A stretch of 32,927 nt of DNA from Methanobacteriota archaeon (GTDB taxonomy: Archaea; Thermoplasmatota; Poseidoniia; Poseidoniales; Thalassarchaeaceae). Shown piece after piece: positions 16,032-23,524 of the stretch; positions within the stretch are counted from its first letter, which is position 1, and every line of letters begins with the position of its first letter. Location of the stretch: assembly GCA_018650285.1 (NCBI GenBank), contig JABIGF010000009.1, positions 1-32,927 of the forward strand, read 5' to 3'. The notes beneath the pieces are model-generated. The model saw nothing but the letters and a program-made list of their open reading frames with translations. It ran no database searches and was not told the DNA's origin. The translations under genes were made by a program, and so were the position numbers.

Positions 16032-18773
16032 ATGGCCGCTTTCATTGAGCATCCACGCCTCACTGCAGAGACAGTTGAGGCTAGGGCGTATCAAATTGAA
16101 GCAGTAGCTGATTGCCTTGGTGCCCCATCTCTTCTCGTCTTGCCAACAGCGCTTGGAAAGACACCAGTAGAATGGATGGTGATTGCAGAGAGATTGCGTA
16201 CAGAGGGAGGCAGAGCATTGATTGTCGCCCCAACAAATGCTCTAGTGGATCAGCATTTGACGGGCCTAAAAAATATCATCGATGGCCAAGAATCGGAAGA
16301 TAGCATCGTTTCAATGACCGGCTCTATAGATTGGAAGAGGCGCGCAAAGAAATGGGATTTGGCAGAGATAATTGTTGCCACACCTCACGTAATTAGAAAC
16401 GATGTACAACGAGGTTCAATTGATATTTCAGACGTAAGTATCCTAGTTGTTGATGAAGCACACCATTCTACAGGAAAACATTCGGCTGCTGAAGTTGGAG
16501 ACCTATACCTACAATTTGCCAAAAATCCACTGATACTTGGAGCAACTGCAAGCCCTGGTTCAACTAAAGAGCAAGTGGAAGAAGTATGTACTCGGCTCGG
16601 GTTGAAGCGTATTCATTCACGAAATGCAGAAAATCCGCTACTCGCACCATATGCTGCAGGATTACAGGTAAGAGAAGTCTTCGTAGAAGTAGATGAAGGG
16701 CTCAAAATAATGGCCAACCCCCTAACCATGTGGCTAAACACTCTCACTGACCAATTACGGAGATTAGGATACCATGTCCACACAGGCAGAGTAACTGCTA
16801 GCCAACTTAATGATACTAGAGGAAGAATCCAAGGCGCTATTGCTCGAGGTGAAGGGCTTGCATACAATGCTGCTCGCCAGTGCGCTCAAGCGCAACGCCT
16901 ACTGAATTTGATTGGATATCTTCTGAGTCAAGGCGTAGCAGCATCAAGAGAATATCTCAGTCGATTAAAAACATCTGGCGAAGGTGGTGACAAAGGAGCT
17001 GCTGCCTTTTACAACGATAGTCGGATCACTCAATTATATGAATTGCTTCAAGAAAGCCCTGAACTTCACAAAAAAGTCGGAAAAACCGTTGACTTAGTTC
17101 TCGACCAATTAAAAGAATCATCCGACAGCAGGGTGATTGTATTCGCTCATTTTCGCGATACCGTAAATGAAATTGTTCGCCGACTTGAAGAATCAGAGGC
17201 AACAAATCCTGAACGATTTGTTGGCCAAGCAAGTCGAGATGGCAGCAGTGGGATGACGCAAAAACAACAACTTGCTGGTCTACAACGTTTTCGCGATGGG
17301 GAGTGTAATGTCCTAGTAGCAACTTCTGTTGGCGAAGAGGGTTTGGATGTTCCAAGAGCCGATTTAGTTATTTTCTACGAACCGGTTGGAAGTGAAATTA
17401 GAACTATCCAACGTCGAGGCCGTACTGGAAGACAACGAGCTGGTAGTGTCCACGTTCTAATCGCTAGAGGCACCCGGGATGAGGGAGCAAGAGCATCTGC
17501 ACTTTACCGAGAAAAGAAGATGAAAAGGGCTATTGACATCGTTCGAAGAAATATGGGCAGGTCCGTGGATGACGAGCCCATTAAACTTCTAAATGCATTC
17601 AAAGTGAGAGATGGAAGTGCTGTTGGGACCGCTCACTCTTACATGATTTCTGAAATGGATAGGCTCGCACCAGAATTAGGAGAAAAAGTAGGACGCGTAA
17701 CCACTACTGTTGAAGGGCTTGATGATACTGAAAAAGAAATCCAGGTTGATACTGCAAATCACCAATTAGACCCAAGCCGCCTAAGGCCACGTGGCCAAAC
17801 GGGTTTAGATTCATTCAAATCACACCACACAGCACCTGCTACAGAGCAAGAAATAAACGAAGAAAATTCCGAAAGTCTAGAAAAATTGGCTGTCCGTGCC
17901 GCTGAAGACATTGTTCAAGCATTGACTACCGAAGCAATTGATCCACTCGCTCATGAAGCAGACATTCCTTGCAGAATAGTCATTGATCATCGAGAATTAA
18001 ATACTACTATCGCTGCATCTCTCAGGCTTCAAGGGGTTGATGTTGATGTCCAGACTCTTGGTATTGGTGATTTCAGAATCGGTGATAGAGTTCTAATTGA
18101 ACGAAAGCGTGTACGAGATTTTGTTGATTCACTACTAGATGGAAGGTTGCTTGAACAGGCTCACCGACTAATTGCAGCAGCCCCAAGACCGCTATTGCTC
18201 GTTGAAGGTGGCGGATTATTCAGCCAACGAGCAATCCATCATAATGCACTAATGGGTGCTCTTGCAACATTAACCATTGACCTAGGGCTGCCAGTAGTCA
18301 CTACTCAAGATGGTGAAGAAACTGCTCGCTTCCTAATCATCGCTGCTCGCCGTGAGCAAGCCCTTCTAGGCGCTCTAACTAAGGAAGCGAGAGGAAGAAT
18401 GCAAATTGCTGAAGATATGGACCAATCAAATCCTTGGTTCGCCAATCAAATACCAGGTGGCAGTGGTGGCGATGAAAAGGCAGCAACTGATGCTGCAGAA
18501 TCTTTCATTGATGCAGGACTACAAGGTGGCCAAAAAATAATTCTTGATGCATCAATTCAAGCCCCTCTTGACCAAAAGGAAAGAAAAGAACGGGAACTGA
18601 ATAAATTGGCAATGCTCGAAGCATTGCCGGGTGTTGGAGCAACAACAGCAAAACGACTTCTCAATCACTTCAATTCTATAGAAGCGATTACCAAGGCTAC
18701 ACGGGATGAAATATGCCAGGTTAGTGGAATCGGCCCAGCTACCGCTGATTCAATCATCAATATTCTCAAATAA
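16032..18773 (+). CDS. hef: Hef-type DNA fork helicase-nuclease (FANCM/XPF family)
   Basis: Archaeal Hef joins a superfamily 2 helicase to an XPF-type nuclease and processes stalled replication forks and branched DNA. Helicase motifs: Walker A in LVLPTALGKT (about 36-44), DEAH box (141-144, VVDEAHHS), and motif VI QRRGRTGR (460-467). The nuclease signature is intact as GDFRIGDRVLIERKRVRDF, with ERK at 690-692 and the D that follows. A helix-hairpin-helix pair ends the protein (LPGVGATTAKRLL, then VSGIGPATADSI). All catalytic residues are present, so both activities are expected. At 913 residues it is longer than P. furiosus Hef; a low-complexity linker joins the halves. I use ATG 16032 over a GTG six bases upstream. 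It is divergent from uL3 and converges on the redox operon with a 7-base gap. Confidence 0.93.
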   Translation: MAAFIEHPRLTAETVEARAYQIEAVADCLGAPSLLVLPTALGKTPVEWMVIAERLRTEGGRALIVAPTNALVDQHLTGLKNIIDGQESEDSIVSMTGSIDWKRRAKKWDLAEIIVATPHVIRNDVQRGSIDISDVSILVVDEAHHSTGKHSAAEVGDLYLQFAKNPLILGATASPGSTKEQVEEVCTRLGLKRIHSRNAENPLLAPYAAGLQVREVFVEVDEGLKIMANPLTMWLNTLTDQLRRLGYHVHTGRVTASQLNDTRGRIQGAIARGEGLAYNAARQCAQAQRLLNLIGYLLSQGVAASREYLSRLKTSGEGGDKGAAAFYNDSRITQLYELLQESPELHKKVGKTVDLVLDQLKESSDSRVIVFAHFRDTVNEIVRRLEESEATNPERFVGQASRDGSSGMTQKQQLAGLQRFRDGECNVLVATSVGEEGLDVPRADLVIFYEPVGSEIRTIQRRGRTGRQRAGSVHVLIARGTRDEGARASALYREKKMKRAIDIVRRNMGRSVDDEPIKLLNAFKVRDGSAVGTAHSYMISEMDRLAPELGEKVGRVTTTVEGLDDTEKEIQVDTANHQLDPSRLRPRGQTGLDSFKSHHTAPATEQEINEENSESLEKLAVRAAEDIVQALTTEAIDPLAHEADIPCRIVIDHRELNTTIAASLRLQGVDVDVQTLGIGDFRIGDRVLIERKRVRDFVDSLLDGRLLEQAHRLIAAAPRPLLLVEGGGLFSQRAIHHNALMGALATLTIDLGLPVVTTQDGEETARFLIIAARREQALLGALTKEARGRMQIAEDMDQSNPWFANQIPGGSGGDEKAATDAAESFIDAGLQGGQKIILDASIQAPLDQKERKERELNKLAMLEALPGVGATTAKRLLNHFNSIEAITKATRDEICQVSGIGPATADSIINILK

Positions 18774-18780
18774 ATAGAAA

Positions 18781-19644
18781 TCAATTGCCCATGACGAGGA
18801 CTCTAGTCTTCAATTGTGCATATCTATCCTTGTAGGCACCTAATGCAAATGCAATTAGTTCAGGAAGATGAATTGCTGGCATATCCACATCACTACCAGA
18901 CAAGCGTCCAGCTTTGACTTGATATGTGTCGAGGTTAATGTGCGAAAGTGGGCAAGCAGAAGCCATGATTCGGGCGCCCTCGCCCTTAGCATCTGAAAGA
19001 ACTGCTGCGGTCATTCGCATTGCTGAACCTTCTTCGGAAAGCAATGATGGGAAACCAACGCTCTTCGCTTTGCTATCATATTCCACTGCTTCTCCACCAA
19101 GAGCAGTGATTAGGTCTTCGAAATAATGTGGATCAAACACATCATCGTCACCACACGCGCCATCCTGTTGCATAACAGCACCATAGTAACCAGCAACAGG
19201 GAAATCAATTGGATTCTTGACTGCTGCGCTAACAACATCCAAACCAATATCTTCAACCAAGACATGAAGCAGATGTCGCATCTTCATTGTACCTTCAAAT
19301 CGCAGTCCAGAAATCGCTTCCAACTGCTCATTAATGCGCTCTCTAAGAGCAGCATCCTCAGACAATCTAACAAAGTCCTCAGACATATTGCCTTGGCAAG
19401 TAGCACAAGGAGTAAGTACATCCAGACCTTGAGCCTCTGCTTGTGCAAAAGTACGAGCATTTAGTGCAATTTGTAAATCCCAATTTGCTTGCTTCATCAC
19501 ACCTGCACCACAACATGACGCACCGGTTAATGGAACCAATTCAATATCTAAAGCACGAGCCAAAGCAAGCATCGCATCCTGAACTTCACGAGCCGAATTG
19601 AGTGTCACGCACCCTGGGAAATATGCATACCTGTTTTTCGCCAT
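18781..19644 (-). CDS. CCG-domain iron-sulfur protein (HdrB/SdhE-like) with one intact cluster motif
   Basis: CCG (cysteine-rich) domains occur in heterodisulfide reductase HdrB, SdhE and related subunits that bind unusual [4Fe-4S] clusters and handle thiol/disulfide or quinone chemistry. The first motif is complete: C12 (YFPGC), C44-C45-G (ASCCGAG) and C80/C83 (PCATC). The second is recognisable by its frame but broken: YYGA (A156 in place of C), SVG (195-197 in place of CCG), and CPLSHINLD with C231 kept and S234 replacing the last Cys. One cluster is therefore expected. The 287-residue length suits HdrB. ATG 19644 follows GGAGGTTCTGAA and lies beside the stop of the upstream fusion gene, so the two are probably co-translated partners. 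The electron donor and acceptor are unknown. Confidence 0.8.
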   Translation of the reverse strand: MAKNRYAYFPGCVTLNSAREVQDAMLALARALDIELVPLTGASCCGAGVMKQANWDLQIALNARTFAQAEAQGLDVLTPCATCQGNMSEDFVRLSEDAALRERINEQLEAISGLRFEGTMKMRHLLHVLVEDIGLDVVSAAVKNPIDFPVAGYYGAVMQQDGACGDDDVFDPHYFEDLITALGGEAVEYDSKAKSVGFPSLLSEEGSAMRMTAAVLSDAKGEGARIMASACPLSHINLDTYQVKAGRLSGSDVDMPAIHLPELIAFALGAYKDRYAQLKTRVLVMGN

Positions 19645-19645
19645 T

Positions 19646-21583
19646 TCAGAACCTCCTGTCGAACTTGTTGAACAATGCAACCACCTCATGGTGATTGTCA
19701 ACTGATTTGTTAATCATCTTCGGCATTTTACCGATACTCGCTGGTGGCATAATCAAAGCTTGAGAATCCCTCATTATTGGACCACCAGTTCTTGTGAAAC
19801 CGAGTGCCATTCTTGGTAGAACGCCAGTTATTGCATTCTTTGCCATACCGAATGGACCAAGAGTTGCACCAGCCAATACTGTCTCATTGAGTTGACCTGA
19901 TAATTTGACTGTCTGAGAGAACCACCAAACATGTTTGCCATGCCTTCCTGTGAAACCGCCATCTTGGAGAGTTTTTCTCTTTGCAAGCAGAAGGTTGTTT
20001 GCTACTGCAACACCTGAACGCCCAGACCTTGCTACTGAACTCATATCAGCTTCTGCCTTGATTCCATGTTGAGATTCAATTGTTTCAAGGTATCCTGCTC
20101 TCCCTTTGTCTGAAGTTCGAGGGTCACTATATTTCGCCCAAAGACGCGATATTACTGCTGGACCAACATATGCACGATTGTGCGGTGTGGTGTCACTTGA
20201 AGCGTGAATTAATTGACCACTAGGCATATCATTCACAGCATGAAGAGTTGTTGCAGTAACTGCATCCATTGTACCAATTACTCCTTGGCTAACCTTGGCA
20301 GCATCTCTAGTCATTGCATGCATCCACGGTTTACTGTTAGCAAGATGAGTTTGGTAATCTGAATGGTCAACTGCCAAGTCACGAATTACATCAAAACCAG
20401 ATAATGGATCTATTCTTAGTGAGTATTCAGAACCACTGCCACTAACCACCTCACTGATTGCAACTCGGCCAGGTAACACATTTCTACCATTGACTGATAT
20501 TGCAGTTGTTGCATCATCTGCATTCCCATCGCGGAAAGTGAGGGTGCCGTCTTCTGTTGCTTTCAGGATACGTAGTAGTTCCATAATGCTGACACTAGCA
20601 GGAACTGCGCATCGCCAAATATCATGTCCCGACTGACCGCTTTGAGGGTCATATCTGAAAACACGAGCATTGATTTGAATCTCGGCTGAAACGAGTTCAG
20701 GAATATCAAAAACACCACCGGTTGGGGCTTTTCCACCGCCAGCGGCCTTTGCTTTGAGGGCCTCTACCATCTCTTCGTTGAAGTTTCCATCTCCGTCAAC
20801 CGCACCCATGTGAGCGAGTGCATCTATCATCCACGCATCGGCTGGACCATCATAATCTACATCAGCGTCAACACGCGAAGTGATTCTATTGCTTCCTGCC
20901 TTCTCAAACCAGCCATCCCAATCCATTCCGGATTGACAGAAAAATTCGTAACTTGAATCGCCGAGACTGCACACAGAAAAGTGACTGCCTGAAAGTGATG
21001 GCGCACCTGCGCCATTTGCTGCGTTCCACAAGTCTTCAGCATTGTCAGGCATTTCGCCTTCACCCCAAGTGCTGCAAACAATGAGTATTCGCTTGTAGCC
21101 GGCCAAATCGCCGATTTGAACTTCATCCATGCCTTTGACGGTTGCTTCCAAACCATAATCTGATGCTGACTTGCCAACTTTTGCAGCCACACCTTCAGCA
21201 TTTCCTGATTGTGAACCAGATAACACTAGGAGGCTACGGTCACCATCCATTGCTGAATCTACATCAGCAGCAGTTTCAGCAACCGGTGCTTCATCGGCCG
21301 GCGCGGCTTCTTCAGCAGCGGGAGCGGCTTCTTCACCACCCTTCACCTCAATCATAATGACTTCAACAGGGCATTCATCAGCAGCACCTTGGATTGCATC
21401 AATATCAAAACCTGGCTTGAGGGCAGACTTAGTACCTTCATTTGAGTCAAAACCGCCATCAATTCTAGCATCGGATACGATGAAACAAGAATCATCTTCC
21501 ACAACAAAAACTTCGGGATATTCTTCTTCACAAGCATTGCATGTGATGCAACCTTCATCAATCCAAACTATGACTTCTGACAT
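19646..21583 (-). CDS. Ferredoxin-flavodoxin-SdhB-like fusion protein
   Basis: A 645-residue soluble fusion. Residues 1-80 are a one-cluster ferredoxin with C12, C15, C18 and C71 (CxxCxxC and ECPVE). An Ala/Glu/Pro-rich linker (81-113) follows. Residues about 116-265 are a flavodoxin: FMN loop SGSQSGNAE (122-130), STWGEGEMPD (171-180) and SLGDSSYEFFCQSG (206-219). Residues about 300-540 follow the order of the succinate dehydrogenase/fumarate reductase iron-sulfur subunit (INARVFRYDP; ISVNGRNVLPG; LAVDHSDYQ; KPWMHAM; YVGPAVISRLWAKYSDPRT), yet none of the expected cysteine ligands remains. The last 100 residues are of unknown type. ATG 21583 is chosen over an upstream TTG. It is the first gene of an operon with the CCG protein. 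The ferredoxin and flavodoxin calls are firm; the SdhB relationship is inferred from pattern. Confidence 0.8.
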   Translation of the reverse strand: MSEVIVWIDEGCITCNACEEEYPEVFVVEDDSCFIVSDARIDGGFDSNEGTKSALKPGFDIDAIQGAADECPVEVIMIEVKGGEEAAPAAEEAAPADEAPVAETAADVDSAMDGDRSLLVLSGSQSGNAEGVAAKVGKSASDYGLEATVKGMDEVQIGDLAGYKRILIVCSTWGEGEMPDNAEDLWNAANGAGAPSLSGSHFSVCSLGDSSYEFFCQSGMDWDGWFEKAGSNRITSRVDADVDYDGPADAWMIDALAHMGAVDGDGNFNEEMVEALKAKAAGGGKAPTGGVFDIPELVSAEIQINARVFRYDPQSGQSGHDIWRCAVPASVSIMELLRILKATEDGTLTFRDGNADDATTAISVNGRNVLPGRVAISEVVSGSGSEYSLRIDPLSGFDVIRDLAVDHSDYQTHLANSKPWMHAMTRDAAKVSQGVIGTMDAVTATTLHAVNDMPSGQLIHASSDTTPHNRAYVGPAVISRLWAKYSDPRTSDKGRAGYLETIESQHGIKAEADMSSVARSGRSGVAVANNLLLAKRKTLQDGGFTGRHGKHVWWFSQTVKLSGQLNETVLAGATLGPFGMAKNAITGVLPRMALGFTRTGGPIMRDSQALIMPPASIGKMPKMINKSVDNHHEVVALFNKFDRRF

Positions 21584-21730
21584 GTGTATACCCACCAAGC
21601 CTCAGGCTGATTGTTTTACTCGACCGTAGGTCGATTATTGAATATACCGCGGCGGGCACTTGCAACATTCGACCAATACGGGCTCAAATGGGTGCTCGGT
21701 TATTATTTTTGAATAATGCGAAGGCGTAGC
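21584..21730 (-). promoter_or_regulatory. Promoter region of the ferredoxin-flavodoxin operon
   Basis: A TATA-like GTATATTC lies at about 21639-21646 on the minus strand. A perfect 6-3-6 inverted repeat (TCGACC-GTA-GGTCGA, 21620-21634) sits just downstream, where transcription would begin, as expected of a repressor site or a leader hairpin. A second AT-rich inverted repeat, ATTATT-TTTG-AATAAT (21702-21717), lies shortly after the thermosome stop and could end that transcript. Confidence 0.5.
21620..21634. promoter_or_regulatory. Perfect 6-3-6 inverted repeat, possible operator
   Basis: TCGACC-GTA-GGTCGA lies between the TATA-like sequence and the start codon of the fusion gene. Its centre, CCGTAGG, is shared with the palindrome in front of the thermosome gene when that is read on the minus strand. 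Regulator unknown. Confidence 0.45.
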
Positions 21731-23341
21731 TCACATGTCAAAATCCATGCCATCCATACCGCCACCTGCGACTGCTCTAGATGATATGACATCGTCAATT
21801 CTAAGAATCATAACTGCGGTTTCTGTGGCACTCTGAATAGCCTGCTCTACGACCCTCATAGGTTCGATAACATTGGCATTCTTCATATCCATTACTCCGC
21901 CCTCAAATACATTGACTCCGAAAGTGCTTTTGCCCTCTGCGTGAGCCTTTCTTAACTCAATAATTGTGTTTACCGGATCTAATCCTGCATTCTCTGCAAG
22001 AGTTCGTGGAATTACTTCAAGAGCGCCTGAAAATGCTTCAATTGCCATCTGTTCACGGCCACCCACGCCTTCAGCATAAGTTCGAAGGTCACGACTCAAT
22101 GCAGCCATTACGCTGCCACCACCAGTCAAGACTGAGCCATCTTCCCAAGCAACTTTGATGACACCGACTGCATCATCAAAAGCACGACGTAGTTCATCAA
22201 TAACGTGTTCAGTGCCACCACGCAATAAAACAGAAACACTCTTTGCCTCAGGGCAACCAGTAATGAAAACCATATCTGAATCGCCAATTTTGCGCTCTTC
22301 AACTTTAGCCGCACTACCTAAATCGTCTGAACTGAGGTCATCAACATTGGTTACAATGCGCCCACTTGTCGCCTTTGCAAGTGCTTCCATGTCACTCTTC
22401 TTCGCTCTTCGAACAGCGAAAACACCGGCTTTAGCAAGATAATGTTGAGCAATGTCATCAATTCCCTTTTGGCAAACTAATACATTTGCGCCAGAGGCTT
22501 GCAACTTCTCTACTAAGCCCTTGAGATAGCCCTCTTCTTCTTCCAAGAATTTGGCCAACATGCTAGGGTCTGTTATCTGAATTTTCGCGTCAACTTCTGT
22601 CTTTTTGACTTCTATTGCGCTGTTGATGAGAGCGATTTTAGCGTCAGTAACTGAACGTGGCATTCCCGAGTGAACTCTCTCTTTGTCTAGAATGATTCCA
22701 TCAACAAGAGTGCTGCCCTTGATTGAACCACCTTGGCGCTTCTCCACTTTGATGTCATCCAAATCTACGATTCTCTCTCCATCTTCATCTCGTCCAACAG
22801 AATGAACCGCGTTCACACAAATATCAGCGAGGAATGATTTGACGGCTTCTGCACTTTTACCAGTCAACGCTGTCTTTGCAACTTCAGCAAGAGATTCTTC
22901 ATCTGAGATTGAAATTGAGTGGCTGTCAAGAAGTTCAACTGCTCGTTCTGCAGCCAATCTAAATCCGTGGCAAATAACAGTAGGATGCACATTTTGGTCA
23001 ATAAGATCTTCACTTCTCTTGAGAAGTTCACCAGCAATAACAACAGCACTAGTTGTACCATCGTAGCAGTGCTGCTCCTGAGTCTTAGCTACTTCGATAA
23101 TCATCTTTGCAGCAGGATGTTCAATATCCATTTCTTTGAGAATAGTTGCTCCATCGTTTGTGATTACAACATCGCCCATGCTATCAACGAGCATCTTGTC
23201 CATTCCTTTTGGGCCAAGTGTTGAGCGAACAGCATCAGCAACTGCCTTTGCGGCAGCAATATTGTTGCTTTGAGCGCTCTTCCCACGCACTCTATCTGTT
23301 CCGTCTTTGAGAATGAAAATTGGTGCTTGTCCACTATACAT
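21731..23341 (-). CDS. Thermosome subunit (group II chaperonin)
   Basis: A 536-residue subunit of the ATP-driven archaeal chaperonin, which encloses and folds cytoplasmic proteins. Family motifs: [20 protein letters not shown] and [20 protein letters not shown] in the equatorial domain, [14 protein letters not shown] with the conserved Asp needed for ATP hydrolysis, and the Gly/Met-rich end [11 protein letters not shown]. The nucleotide-loop motif usually written GDGTT reads YDGTT here (Y93-D94-G95-T96-T97); the catalytic Asp remains but the preceding Gly is changed. Its start is preceded by GATGTGATGA. It is a single gene with its own promoter region and a leader containing two GC-rich hairpins. 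No second subunit gene is in the window. Confidence 0.96.
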   Translation of the reverse strand: MYSGQAPIFILKDGTDRVRGKSAQSNNIAAAKAVADAVRSTLGPKGMDKMLVDSMGDVVITNDGATILKEMDIEHPAAKMIIEVAKTQEQHCYDGTTSAVVIAGELLKRSEDLIDQNVHPTVICHGFRLAAERAVELLDSHSISISDEESLAEVAKTALTGKSAEAVKSFLADICVNAVHSVGRDEDGERIVDLDDIKVEKRQGGSIKGSTLVDGIILDKERVHSGMPRSVTDAKIALINSAIEVKKTEVDAKIQITDPSMLAKFLEEEEGYLKGLVEKLQASGANVLVCQKGIDDIAQHYLAKAGVFAVRRAKKSDMEALAKATSGRIVTNVDDLSSDDLGSAAKVEERKIGDSDMVFITGCPEAKSVSVLLRGGTEHVIDELRRAFDDAVGVIKVAWEDGSVLTGGGSVMAALSRDLRTYAEGVGGREQMAIEAFSGALEVIPRTLAENAGLDPVNTIIELRKAHAEGKSTFGVNVFEGGVMDMKNANVIEPMRVVEQAIQSATETAVMILRIDDVISSRAVAGGGMDGMDFDM

Positions 23342-23524
23342 TATTCATCACATCCACTTTGAATCGCCCCTACGGGGCGGGCTTGCGACCCGCGCTACCC
23401 TCTTAAGGTCAACCACTCAATAATTATTCAATACCGAACAAAATAATCACAGTGTTCATCAATATAACGCATCACTGAACCATGATTTCGCTGCAAAACC
23501 AAACAATTACTGTTTGAATTATAT
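23342..23524 (-). promoter_or_regulatory. Thermosome promoter and hairpin-rich leader
   Basis: An AT-rich box (AATAATTATT, 23419-23428) is a plausible TATA element on the minus strand and would place the start near 23395-23400. Between there and the start codon lie two overlapping GC-rich inverted repeats: CGCCCC-TAC-GGGGCG (23365-23379) and GCGGG-CTTGCGA-CCCGC (23377-23393). They are mutually exclusive as RNA hairpins because they share 23377-23379. The remainder up to 23524 is AT-rich and holds no gene I can support. Confidence 0.5.
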
